A stretch of 12,079 nt of DNA from Candidatus Aenigmatarchaeota archaeon (GTDB taxonomy: Archaea; Aenigmatarchaeota; Aenigmatarchaeia; QMZP01). Below the pieces are notes generated by a model that ran no database searches, was not told where the DNA came from, and was given only the letters and a program-made list of their open reading frames with translations. Shown one piece after another: positions 1-6,771 of the stretch. A program made the position numbers and the translations under genes. The stretch is from NCBI GenBank assembly GCA_016202725.1, contig JACQOD010000063.1:1-12079 (forward strand), given 5' to 3'. Every line of letters starts with the position of its first letter. Position 1 is the first letter of the stretch.

Positions 1-437
1 CTTTACAAGACTGGCGGATGGGAAGCGAATTTTGATGAATACAAACGCATGAACCGCCAAATTCTACTGCGGCCCAAGTTTCTAGCACGATTCCTGCATG
101 CCAGCTTTGAAGAAGGAATTCGTCAGTTTTTCGTTTTTCAGGCGGGGCCAGTGCGGGCTTATCCAGAGGAATCCTCTCCCGTCCAGAACATCAAGACTTA
201 TTTTCATTCGAGCTTGCGCGCCTGCCTTGCCCACCCCTCGCCGGCTGGGGGCGTGCACCGGCAAGAAGCCGCTCATCTCCCTCTGCGAACTGGGAGGACC
301 GGAGATGGCATCCCTGCCTGCTGGTTTTATCCCTTGCAGGTCGTGCACCGTGATGGTTGCAGGAACATGCCCAGAACTGTGCCTGGCAGCAGCTCTTTCG
401 GGGAGAAGAGCGCAATATTACTGCACAGCGGGGGCGG
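1..437. other. Left-edge region without a supportable gene
   Basis: One plus-strand frame is open from base 1 to base 447, so the 3' part of a gene cut by the window edge is possible. Its third codon positions lack the strong G/C bias of the neighbouring genes, and it runs into the promoter of the next gene, so I do not call it. The first 220 bases are visibly richer in A/T than the rest. From about 160 on there are several inverted repeats: AGAGG/CCTCT with a 3-base loop at 165-177, CTTGCC/GGCAAG around 227-268, and CATCTCC/GGAGATG around 275-309. This looks like structured intergenic DNA. No RNA gene is recognised. Confidence 0.4.
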
Positions 438-446
438 CTTTTTATA
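438..446 (+). promoter_or_regulatory. TATA-like box of the isomerase gene
   Basis: The bases CTTTTTATA stand in a G/C-rich surrounding and are centred about 26 bases before the ATG at 468. In archaea the TATA box sits about 25-30 bases before the transcription start, so transcription would begin at or next to the start codon, giving a leaderless mRNA. This element also decides the start of the isomerase gene, because the longer reading from 357 would place the promoter inside the coding region. Confidence 0.6.
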
Positions 447-467
447 GCTGCCGATCCAAGCGGTGGC

Positions 468-995
468 ATGGACGAACGCGTCATCCTCGTCGATGCCCAG
501 GACGGGGAGATCGGGACCGCGGAGAAGCTGCAGGCCCACCGCGAGGCCAGGCTGCATCGGGCCTTCTCCGTGTACATCTTCAACCCGCAGGGGGACATGC
601 TGCTCCAGCAGCGGGCCCTCGGGAAGTACCATACTCCTGGTTTGTGGACCAACGCCTGCTGCTCCCACCCTCGGCCGGGCGAGGATGTGGAGGCAGCGGC
701 CCACCGCAGGCTCCGGCAGGAGATGGGGTTTGATGTCCCGCTGCGGAAGGCCTTTGCCTTCACGTATCAGGCCCCGTTCGCGAACGGGCTGACGGAGCAT
801 GAGTATGACCACGTCTTCCTGGGCACCTTCAGCGGCCAGCCGCAGCCCAACCCCGCCGAGGCAGCGGGATGCCGCTGGGCCCCTCCGGGGGAGGTCTTGC
901 AGGACCTGCAGCAGCATCCGGAGCGGTACACGCCCTGGTTCCGGATAGCGCTGGAGCGCGTGATCGCGCACGCGAAGGGCGCTTCTTCCTCGTGA
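468..995 (+). CDS. idi: Isopentenyl diphosphate delta-isomerase, type I
   Basis: This cytosolic enzyme interconverts isopentenyl and dimethylallyl diphosphate, the step that starts isoprenoid chain building, which archaea need for their ether lipids. The 175-residue product matches the usual length (about 180). Residues match the E. coli family member: metal-ligand histidines H24, H30 and H67; the catalytic cysteine motif TNACCSHP at 61-68, with C65 aligned to the active-site Cys; a Nudix-like stretch GEDVEAAAHRRLRQEMG at 71-87; and the acidic pair E110/E112 in EHEYDHVF. The reading frame is open back to 357, but the ATG at 468 is preferred because it lies 26 bases after a TATA-like box and gives the family length. 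The C-terminal PWFRIALE segment also fits. The next gene converges on it across a hairpin. Confidence 0.95.
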   Translation: MDERVILVDAQDGEIGTAEKLQAHREARLHRAFSVYIFNPQGDMLLQQRALGKYHTPGLWTNACCSHPRPGEDVEAAAHRRLRQEMGFDVPLRKAFAFTYQAPFANGLTEHEYDHVFLGTFSGQPQPNPAEAAGCRWAPPGEVLQDLQQHPERYTPWFRIALERVIAHAKGASSS

Positions 996-997
996 AC

Positions 998-1044
998 CTG
1001 GATCCTCATGCCCGCTCCGCCGCAGGGCGCATGCCGCCATCCAG
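998..1044. terminator. Hairpin between convergent genes
   Basis: The 55 bases between the isomerase stop and the convergent stop at 1051 are almost filled by one inverted repeat. The outer arms are CTGGAT (998-1003) and ATCCAG (1039-1044). Inside lie CATGC plus CC (1007-1013) and GG plus GCATG (1026-1033). There is no T-run on either side, so a role in termination is inferred from position alone. It could also protect or process the 3' ends. Confidence 0.45.
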
Positions 1045-1050
1045 AACGAA

Positions 1051-2427
1051 TCAGCCAAGGAAGGTGTACGAGAGCAGACCGGCATCCTCGCCGTGAATTT
1101 CCCTGATTTTCCGACGCATCTTGCCCTGCAGCACGTTGGGAACGGCAATGCGGGTCTGATCGGTGACGCGCATCTGGTACTGGGGGAGGCGGAAGGCAGT
1201 CGGCAGCTCGACCCGCGTGCTTGTGTGGCGCATCGTGCGGTCGTCATACCGGACGACCCATTTCTGCCCGAGGAGGGTGAAGGGGTCCTCCGCAGGGGGC
1301 TTGAACCACGGCTCGACCAGCGGGGAGCGATTGCGGCGGATGACGTAGAAGGGCGGCTGGTCAAGCGGGGAAGCCACGCTCACCGAGGTCCCGTCGGGAT
1401 GGGTATAGCGGTGGGTGATCTCGCCGAACTCCACGCACCGGCCGCCGAACGCATAGCCCGCCCTTCTCAACACCGCATGCATGCGGTCAGCGACCACCTT
1501 TACTGCTCCCGCTTCGGCCACCGACGGAACCGTGACGTCCTCGCGGCGAACCACCACATCCCTCGTCACCCGGCGGTCCATGATCGCCTCGACCATCGGC
1601 GCCGACGGGATCCAGGGTATGTTCAGCAGCTTGCGCTCGGCATCGTAGTAGTTCATGCCCGCCAGGTAGAGGGAAACCTTCACGTCCTCCACGAGCGAAC
1701 CGAAGGTGCGGTTCTTGGCCTTGTGAATCCGGTGCACAGCATCCCACTCCCAGTTGTCGGCGAAGTTGAAGGGGTTGAACAGCTCGCCTTCCCACTCAGG
1801 TGCGCTCACCGCAAGGTCGATGCCGGGAACGTGGTCATGCCTGGCGCGCCAGGCGGCATCCAGCATGGCGGCGATGTGGATGCAGGTCATGTCACCGACA
1901 TTCTTTCGGCCGTCCTTAATCTCCATATATTGCGCATCCTTGCAGCCGTCTTGCATCAGGACCACTTGCGGCTCGCCGAATTCATTGAGCAGCGCGCCTT
2001 CAACCTTGGGGCTGTACAGCGTCGGCTTCGTACGGTGGCGGGGCTCCTTGGTATGCACGTCCGCGTCAATGACCGTTCCCATCAGGCGAAGGCGCGGGAT
2101 CATTTCTGAAGGCCTTCCGTCCCAGAGCGTATACGTCCGTTCCTTCCGGTAGATGGCCCGGCGCATCTCCTCGACCAGTTCCTCGGGGCCCCAGTCAACC
2201 GCTTCATCCGGCCAAGGGAACCGCAGCGACCTCCCTTCTGAGCGGTAGAGCCGCTGTTTTTTCTGCCCGGCAATGAGGCGGCCGGCGAGGCGGTTAGGCG
2301 AGGCCAGGAGGTAGTCGGCCTTCGCGAAGCGGCCAGGAAGGTAGACGTGCCGCTTGCCATAATACTGATCGCGCATGCAGTAGCCATACCCGATCGGCAC
2401 CTCGCGCTGGGCAAGCCCTTTGACCAT
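1051..2427 (-). CDS. Unrecognised 458-residue soluble protein
   Basis: I do not recognise this protein. It has no signal peptide, no membrane segment and no obvious repeats, and it is rich in Arg, Asp and aromatic residues. The N-terminal third is basic (for example KKQRLYRSEGRSLRF at 56-70). A central region around 155-195 has a Cys at 162 followed by a CIHIAAML stretch at 182-189. This faintly recalls the last Cys-x-His pair of SWIM-type zinc fingers, but the first Cys-x-Cys pair is missing. The C-terminal half has many beta-like stretches. The ATG at 2427 is chosen because a TATA-like box lies 27 bases upstream, as for its neighbours. It stands alone, divergent from the E1 alpha gene and convergent with the isomerase gene. 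Its length, clean frame and promoter support a real gene; its function is open. Confidence 0.8.
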   Translation of the reverse strand: MVKGLAQREVPIGYGYCMRDQYYGKRHVYLPGRFAKADYLLASPNRLAGRLIAGQKKQRLYRSEGRSLRFPWPDEAVDWGPEELVEEMRRAIYRKERTYTLWDGRPSEMIPRLRLMGTVIDADVHTKEPRHRTKPTLYSPKVEGALLNEFGEPQVVLMQDGCKDAQYMEIKDGRKNVGDMTCIHIAAMLDAAWRARHDHVPGIDLAVSAPEWEGELFNPFNFADNWEWDAVHRIHKAKNRTFGSLVEDVKVSLYLAGMNYYDAERKLLNIPWIPSAPMVEAIMDRRVTRDVVVRREDVTVPSVAEAGAVKVVADRMHAVLRRAGYAFGGRCVEFGEITHRYTHPDGTSVSVASPLDQPPFYVIRRNRSPLVEPWFKPPAEDPFTLLGQKWVVRYDDRTMRHTSTRVELPTAFRLPQYQMRVTDQTRIAVPNVLQGKMRRKIREIHGEDAGLLSYTFLG

Positions 2428-2450
2428 GGAGAACAGGTGGGCAGAAGGCG

Positions 2451-2459
2451 TTAAAAAGC
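2451..2459 (-). promoter_or_regulatory. TATA-like box of the 458-residue protein gene
   Basis: Read on the minus strand the bases are GCTTTTTAA, centred about 27 bases before the ATG at 2427. The interval has no Shine-Dalgarno motif, so the mRNA is probably leaderless. It is divergent from, and about 55 bases away from, the box that serves the E1 alpha gene. Confidence 0.6.
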
Positions 2460-2497
2460 TTCCCCCTGCTTCCGCTTTTCCCCCCTTTCCGAGGGAG

Positions 2498-2519
2498 GGC
2501 CGGGGCTATTTAACCGGCC
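2498..2519 (+). promoter_or_regulatory. TATA-like box in the loop of an inverted repeat, E1 operon promoter
   Basis: The TATA-like bases CTATTTAA (2506-2513) lie 27 bases before the ATG of the E1 alpha gene at 2537, again a leaderless arrangement. They are flanked by perfect inverted arms, GGCCGG at 2498-2503 and CCGGCC at 2514-2519. The symmetry could be an operator for a dimeric regulator that competes with TATA-binding protein. That role is inference. G/C-rich palindromes are also fairly common here by composition. Confidence 0.6.
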
Positions 2520-2536
2520 GGAGCGAAGTATAGAGC

Positions 2537-3625
2537 ATGCCGCGCGCGGTCCTGGGCACGTTTGCGGTCGAATGGCTGCAGGTGCTGGACGAGCGCGGGA
2601 AGGCTGATCCCGGGCTGCTTCCCCCGCTGGGCGAAAGGGAGGTCAAGGACCTGTACGAGCTCATGGCGATTTCCCGCGTCTTCGACGAGCAATGCCTGAC
2701 CCTCCAGCGGGAGGGGAGGCTGGGCACCTATGCCGCGGTCAGGGGCCAGGAGGCGGCCCAGGTCGGGAGCGCGTACGCCCTGCAGCAGCAAGACTGGCTG
2801 TTCCCCTCCTTCCGGGAGAATGCGGCCCTGATCGCGCGGCACCAGCCGCTGGAGATGCTCATGGCCTACTGGGCCGGGGACGAGCGCGGCCAGCAGGTGC
2901 CTGCGAGCCTGAACAACTTCCCCGTGGCCATCCCGGTGGGAACCCAGGCCCCCCACGCGGTGGGAGCAGCGTGGGCCTTCCAGATCCGGAAGGAGAAGGC
3001 CGCGGCCCTGGTGTACTTCGGGGACGGGGCGACCTCCAAGGGGGACGTCCTGGAGGCGATGAATTTCGCGGGCGTGTTCAAGCTGCCGGTCGTGTTCTTC
3101 TGCCAGAACAACCAGTGGGCGATCTCCCTGCCCGCGGGGAAGCAGACCGCTGCCCAGACCCTGGCGCAGAAGGCGATCGCCTTCGGGTTTCCGGGGATCC
3201 GGGTGGACGGGAACGACGTCTTCGCGGTCTACCTGGCCACGCACGACGCCCTGGAGCGCGCCCGCTCGGGAGAGGGGCCGACCTTCATCGAGGCATTCAC
3301 CTACCGGGTCGAACACCACACGACATCGGACGACTCGTCCCGCTACCGCGCCAAGGCCGAGGTGGACCTCTGGCGGGCAAAGGACCCCCTCCTGCGGCTG
3401 GAGGCGTGGATGGAGGGGAAGGGTTTCCTGGACAAGGCCTACCGCGAGACGGTCTGGGCCGAAGCCAGGAAGCGGGTCCAGGAGGCCGTGGAGAAGATGG
3501 AGCAGCTGCCTCCCCCGAAGCCGGGGGATATCTTCGACTACGTCTTCGCGCAGCTGCCGCCCCATTTGCAGGAGCAGAAGGCATCCCTCCTGCGGGAGCT
3601 GGGCGGGCAAGGGGGGCAGGCATGA
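2537..3625 (+). CDS. pdhA: 2-oxoacid (pyruvate or branched-chain) dehydrogenase E1 component, alpha subunit
   Basis: The alpha subunit binds thiamine diphosphate and, with the beta subunit, decarboxylates a 2-oxoacid. In a full complex the acyl group then passes to the E2 lipoyl domain. The 362-residue length is normal for the family. The thiamine-diphosphate motif is clear: GDGATSKGD starts at residue 162 and the closing asparagines are N191 and N192. The active-site loop that is the regulatory phosphorylation loop in eukaryotes is present as YRVEHHTTSDDSSRYR at 256-271, with the usual histidines. The HTTSDD form resembles bacterial and archaeal PDH and branched-chain enzymes, so the substrate cannot be fixed from sequence. 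The start is set by the TATA-like box 27 bases upstream. The stop overlaps the next gene's start by four bases (ATGA), which suggests translational coupling. Confidence 0.95.
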   Translation: MPRAVLGTFAVEWLQVLDERGKADPGLLPPLGEREVKDLYELMAISRVFDEQCLTLQREGRLGTYAAVRGQEAAQVGSAYALQQQDWLFPSFRENAALIARHQPLEMLMAYWAGDERGQQVPASLNNFPVAIPVGTQAPHAVGAAWAFQIRKEKAAALVYFGDGATSKGDVLEAMNFAGVFKLPVVFFCQNNQWAISLPAGKQTAAQTLAQKAIAFGFPGIRVDGNDVFAVYLATHDALERARSGEGPTFIEAFTYRVEHHTTSDDSSRYRAKAEVDLWRAKDPLLRLEAWMEGKGFLDKAYRETVWAEARKRVQEAVEKMEQLPPPKPGDIFDYVFAQLPPHLQEQKASLLRELGGQGGQA

Positions 3626-4365
3626 GGCTGCAGGGGAAGATTGCGCTGGTCACGGGCGCCAGCGGCGGCATCGGCCGGGCGATATCCCTCGCCTGCGCGC
3701 GCGAGGGGGCGGCCGTGGGCGTGCACTGCTGCGCGCGGACGCAGGAAGGCAGGCAGGTGGTCCGGGAGATCCAATCCCTTGGCCAGCGGGCCGCCTGCTT
3801 CCCCGCCGACGTGGCCAGGGAAGCCGCGGTGCGGGCCATGGTCCGGCGCGTGGTAAAGGAATTTGGGGGGCTGGACATACTCGTGAACAACGCGGGCATC
3901 TACCCCCGGACGAGCCTCGGGAAGCTCACGCTCGCGGCGTGGCGGAAGGTCATGGACGTGAACCTGCAGGGGCCCTTCCTCCTGGCCCGGGAGAGCCTGC
4001 CGCACCTGCGCAAGCGGAGGGGGTGCATTATCAACATTGCGTCCGAGGTAGCCTACGGGGGGAGCAGGCACGGCGCGCACTACGGGGCCTCCAAGGCCGG
4101 CCTGGTGGGCCTGACGGTTTCCCTCGCGCGCGAGCTGGCTCCGCTGGGCATCCGCGTGAACGCGGTCGCACCGGGGCCGGTGAATACCCCCCTGCTCGGG
4201 GATGACACCCCCGCCAAGCGGCAGGCGCGCATCGCCAGGATCCCGCTCGGCAGGCTGGGGAGGCCGGAGGACATAGCGGCTGCGGTGGTCTTCCTCGCCT
4301 CTGAAGAAGCATCTTTCATCACCGGCCACACGCTCGCGGTGAACGGGGGCGGGAGGATGCGATGA
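3622..4365 (+). CDS. Short-chain dehydrogenase/reductase lodged between the E1 genes
   Basis: This is a classical NAD(P)(H)-dependent short-chain dehydrogenase/reductase of 247 residues, the typical length. The Rossmann motif TGASGGIG is at 11-18, NNAG at 89-92, the structural Asn is N114, and the catalytic residues are S141, Y154 and K158 (YGASK). PG in the APGPVNTP stretch and the C-terminal GHTLAVNGG stretch are also family marks. It resembles FabG-like 3-oxoacyl reductases and sugar or acetoin/diacetyl reductases; the sequence alone does not choose. Its ATG overlaps the E1 alpha stop and its own TGA overlaps the E1 beta start, so all three are almost surely made from one transcript in fixed proportion. 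That placement suggests it acts on the product of the E1 enzyme or an alternative product such as an aldehyde or acetoin (inference). Confidence 0.9.
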   Translation: MRLQGKIALVTGASGGIGRAISLACAREGAAVGVHCCARTQEGRQVVREIQSLGQRAACFPADVAREAAVRAMVRRVVKEFGGLDILVNNAGIYPRTSLGKLTLAAWRKVMDVNLQGPFLLARESLPHLRKRRGCIINIASEVAYGGSRHGAHYGASKAGLVGLTVSLARELAPLGIRVNAVAPGPVNTPLLGDDTPAKRQARIARIPLGRLGRPEDIAAAVVFLASEEASFITGHTLAVNGGGRMR

Positions 4366-5330
4366 CCGAGATGACCATGGTGGCTGCGCTGAATGCTGCT
4401 TTCCGGCAGGAAATGGCCCGGGACGAGCGGGTCGTGGTCCTGGGGGAGGACGTGGGGGTCAACGGCGGGGTCTTCCGCGTCACGGACGGGCTCCTCAGGA
4501 TGTTCCCGGGGCGGGTGTTCGACACGCCCCTGGCCGAGACCTGCATCGTCGGGGCTGCCGTGGGCATGGCCGCGGCCGGGCTGCGGCCGGTGGCGGAGAT
4601 CCAGTTCGACGGCTTCCTGACGGCTGCATTCGACCAGCTGGTGTCGCACGCGGCGCGCCTCCGCAACCGCTCCCGCGGGCGGTTCACCTGCCCGCTGGTG
4701 GTGCGGGCCCCGTTCACGGGGGGGATCCACGCGCCCGAACATCATTCTGAAAGCATGGAGGCCTCGTACGCGCACATCCCGGGCTTGGTGGTGGTCATGC
4801 CCTCCACCCCTTCCGAGGCCAAGGGCCTGCTGGCCGCGGCGATCCGGTCGCCTGACCCCGTCCTGTTCCTGGAGCCCAAGAAGGTCTACCGGGCCATCAA
4901 GGAGGACGTCCGCGAGGAGGAGTACGCCATCCCCCTGGGCAAGGCCCGGGTCGTGCAGGAGGGCACGGACGTGACCGTCATCGCCTGGGGAGCCATGCTG
5001 GTTCCCGCCCTGCAGGCAGCCGGCAGGAGCAGCTATTCCTGCGAGGTGATCGACCTGCGGACCGTCTCCCCCCTGGACGTGCCCTGCATCCTCCAGTCGG
5101 TGGAGAAGACCGGTCGGGCGGTGGTCGTGCAGGAAGGCCCCCATTCCTTCGGGGTGGGGGCGGAGATCGCCGCTCAACTGGCGGAGAAGGGCATCCTCCA
5201 CCTGGAGGCCCCGGTCGAGCGGGTCACCGCGCCGGACGTGCCCACCCCGCTGGCGAAGCTGGAGGGGCTCTACCTGCCCTCCGCGGAGCGGGTCGGCAAG
5301 GCCATCGAGCGGGCCATGGCGTTCCGGTGA
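4362..5330 (+). CDS. pdhB: 2-oxoacid dehydrogenase E1 component, beta subunit
   Basis: The beta subunit completes the thiamine-diphosphate site of the E1 alpha2-beta2 enzyme and in full complexes docks to E2. Its 322 residues match the family length. Visible family marks are LGEDVGVNGGVFRVTDGL from 28, the catalytic Glu E59 in DTPLAETCIVGAAVGMA, the FDGF stretch after 80, the active-site His in HHSESMEASYAH (127-138), PSTPSEAKGLL from 147, and the C-terminal transketolase-like domain with IDLRTVSPLD. It starts in a four-base overlap with the short-chain dehydrogenase stop. No E2 or E3 gene follows; the operon ends here, about 125 bases before a strong hairpin. The partner E2/E3 genes must lie elsewhere, or the E1 acts alone. 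Confidence 0.95.
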   Translation: MTEMTMVAALNAAFRQEMARDERVVVLGEDVGVNGGVFRVTDGLLRMFPGRVFDTPLAETCIVGAAVGMAAAGLRPVAEIQFDGFLTAAFDQLVSHAARLRNRSRGRFTCPLVVRAPFTGGIHAPEHHSESMEASYAHIPGLVVVMPSTPSEAKGLLAAAIRSPDPVLFLEPKKVYRAIKEDVREEEYAIPLGKARVVQEGTDVTVIAWGAMLVPALQAAGRSSYSCEVIDLRTVSPLDVPCILQSVEKTGRAVVVQEGPHSFGVGAEIAAQLAEKGILHLEAPVERVTAPDVPTPLAKLEGLYLPSAERVGKAIERAMAFR

Positions 5331-5455
5331 CGGGGACGGCAGCCCGTGGCGCTCCCGAAGCGCGCCAGGCAAAATAATCCGCGCGCGGTTCCTGAACCTT
5401 GCATGCCCCCGCTGCGGCAGCGCCCGCAGGTGGCTCCCTTTAAATTGACATCAAA

Positions 5456-5487
5456 AGCAGCACCCCAAGGCTCCGGAGGGTGCTGCT
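5456..5487 (-). terminator. Hairpin with T-run after the Nudix gene
   Basis: Arms of 10 bp (AGCAGCACCC at 5456-5465 and GGGTGCTGCT at 5478-5487) enclose a 12-base loop. On the minus strand the stem is followed by TTTTGATGTCAATTTAAAGG, so it looks like a terminator for the Nudix gene that ends at 5544. A second inverted repeat, GCTGGG/CCCAGC at 5496-5521, lies between them. The A/T stretch at 5438-5446 (CCTTTAAAT) also resembles a plus-strand TATA box. No start codon stands 25 bases beyond it, so if it is used it would drive a small RNA. Confidence 0.6.
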
Positions 5488-5543
5488 GATTTCACGCTGG
5501 GAGGCCTGGGATCCGCCCAGCAGCCTCGCAGCAGGCGAAACTA

Positions 5544-6272
5544 CTAGAGGTGGCCATTTTCCAGCATGGCGAGGGCGAGCGCGGTGATGGAATGGGCGTC
5601 GGTGATTTCTCTCCCCAAACGTGCCACCGCTTCATCCGGATCGAGGAGTACCACCTTGAGGCCTTCGGATCCCCTGAGCCGCTTCGCCAACGTGTCCGCA
5701 TCCACTTCGATGTCGAACAGGAAGACGTCCGGCTCCACGTGATGGGTCCCCGTGTTCTCAGCCAGGCTACCGAGATGGGTGATGTCCGTGATGTTTCCGG
5801 TGTCGATGACCTCCTCGGAGAGCTCGCGGAGCGCAGTCGCGAGGGGTCCCCGGTGCGCGAAGTCGCCCAACCCGAGAGCGAAGAGGCCGTCGTGCTTGAG
5901 GGCGCTGTCCAGCGGCTCGGAGAAGCCCCGGGGGACTTCCAGCGTCCAGCGCCCCAGGGCGGGGCGGTACTGGCGAACGAGCGCGTAGCGGCCGTTGATG
6001 AGCGCCACGATCACGGCGCCGTCAGCGGTGGCGCCGTTAGCGTTGAAGCGGATGGTAAAGTGGCCGGTCTGCCCTCCGGGGAAGGAGACCGGAAACTTCG
6101 CGTCCGTGAAGAAGCGGGAGGAATGGTCGAAGAACTCGGGCATGCCCGTGATCCCGATCTCCCCATGGCCGGCCTCCCCCAGGTAACTGAGGGGTTTGAG
6201 GTTGCGTTTGGCGAGTTCGGCGTTGATGCCGCGGAGCAGGGTCGCCTGCTCCTCTACGGTGTGCTGTGTCAT
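5544..6272 (-). CDS. Nudix hydrolase, ADP-ribose pyrophosphatase-like, with interrupted Nudix box
   Basis: Nudix enzymes cleave nucleoside diphosphates linked to another moiety. The LEVPRGFSEP entry at 111-120 and the upstream beta strands (VIVALINGRYALVRQYRP at 87-104) fit the ADP-ribose pyrophosphatase side of the family. The core RELSEEVIDTG is present at 149-159 with the metal-binding glutamates. In normal members only about seven residues separate GFSEP from AxRELxEE. Here 24 residues intervene (121-144), an insertion of roughly 17, so the usual G-x5-E spacing is lost. The first 85 residues form an extra N-terminal region I cannot assign. No clear TATA-like box or Shine-Dalgarno motif precedes the ATG at 6272. 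Codon use is less G/C-biased than in the E1 operon, which may hint at transfer. Confidence 0.85.
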   Translation of the reverse strand: MTQHTVEEQATLLRGINAELAKRNLKPLSYLGEAGHGEIGITGMPEFFDHSSRFFTDAKFPVSFPGGQTGHFTIRFNANGATADGAVIVALINGRYALVRQYRPALGRWTLEVPRGFSEPLDSALKHDGLFALGLGDFAHRGPLATALRELSEEVIDTGNITDITHLGSLAENTGTHHVEPDVFLFDIEVDADTLAKRLRGSEGLKVVLLDPDEAVARLGREITDAHSITALALAMLENGHL

Positions 6273-6307
6273 CGGTCAATGGGTTGGTTCGTGACGGGGT
6301 GTGGGAT

Positions 6308-6367
6308 TGGGGGCGGAAGGAGTCGGACCTTCCAGGGAGCGTTGTGCACAGCCGCTCCCCTGGAAGG
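6308..6367 (-). other. tRNA 3'-half look-alike joined to a 14-bp hairpin
   Basis: On the minus strand the bases at 6332-6308 form a good tRNA 3' end: a T stem GAAGG/CCTTC with the seven-base loop TCCGACT, then acceptor strand CGCCCCC (6315-6309) and discriminator A (6308). No D arm or 5' acceptor strand lies at the expected distance upstream. Instead a hairpin with arms CCTTCCAGGGAGCG (6328-6341) and its complement with one bulge (6353-6367) occupies the place of the anticodon region, and it competes with the T stem for the same bases. It may be a tRNA remnant, a split-tRNA half or an unrelated structured RNA. Confidence 0.4.
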
Positions 6368-6575
6368 GAAACATTGGAGGGAGAGTAGGCACGCGCCTCC
6401 CCTCCCTCGGAGAGGGGACAGGGGCAGGCAGGAAGCAGAACCCACCGCAAACGTGAGATTCCCCCTGTTCCCTGTCTGCCCCTTTGAAGGAACATGGCGG
6501 AGGTGCTGGGCGTCCCCTCCCCTTCGTCTGGGAAGTCGGAGAGGAGCTTTCGACCGCACCCCCGCCTGTTGTGGT

Positions 6576-6652
6576 GGTGGAACCCGGGTGCCTAGTCCGG
6601 TCAGTCCCAAGGGAGAAACTCCTGACCGCGCTTGCGCTAACGGCGTTCCACC
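6576..6652. other. Cloverleaf-like inverted repeat
   Basis: An 8-bp closing stem (GGTGGAAC 6576-6583 with GTTCCACC 6645-6652) encloses several local stems. These are CCGG/CCGG at 6584-6600, GGTCAG/CTGACC at 6599-6627 with GGAG/CTCC and a three-base loop inside it, and GCGC/GCGC at 6628-6637. The size (77 bases) and layout recall a tRNA. On the minus strand the closing stem is even followed by ACCA, but neither strand has a T loop, a canonical D arm or T33. I therefore do not call it a tRNA; a structured RNA or a DNA-binding site is as likely. Confidence 0.35.
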
Positions 6653-6661
6653 GTGGGGGTA

Positions 6662-6741
6662 TGGAGGCGGGCAGGATTCGGACCTGCATCTCTGTGGCTG
6701 AAGAACATGGCACAGCGCTCAGCCCCTTGAGCTACGCCTCC
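6662..6741 (-). tRNA. tRNA-like gene with 14-base anticodon loop, identity unclear
   Basis: Read on the minus strand: acceptor GGAGGCG pairs perfectly with CGCCTCC, then A73. T8 A9, D stem GCTC/GAGC, anticodon stem CTGTG/CACAG (6715-6711 and 6696-6692) and T stem GCAGG/CCTGC with the loop TCCGAAT are all present. Two features are odd. The anticodon loop has 14 bases instead of 7, which could mean a 7-base intron. One unpaired base (6670) sits between the T stem and the acceptor strand. If the first seven loop bases were removed, the anticodon would read TCA, but a normal 37/38 intron gives no T33, so I assign none. It could be a real intron-containing tRNA, a degenerate copy or a pseudo-tRNA. 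Confidence 0.55.
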
Positions 6742-6771
6742 GCTTTTGATTAACGGGCTGGCAGGGGACCG

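Noticed and set aside
357..467. N-terminal extension of the isomerase from the ATG at 357
   Set aside because: It would place the TATA-like box inside the gene, and the extra 37 residues have no counterpart in the E. coli enzyme.
2510..3610. 366-residue minus-strand frame opposite E1 alpha
   Set aside because: It is a mirror of the E1 alpha gene, Leu/Gly/Arg-rich without motifs.
4080..5372. 430-residue minus-strand frame opposite E1 beta and the short-chain dehydrogenase
   Set aside because: The opposite strand encodes two unmistakable enzymes. The long frame is a by-product of G/C-rich third codon positions.
6494..6595. 33-codon plus-strand frame preceded by AAGGA
   Set aside because: The spacing of only two to three bases is poor, the product has no recognisable trait, and it runs into the cloverleaf-like repeat.
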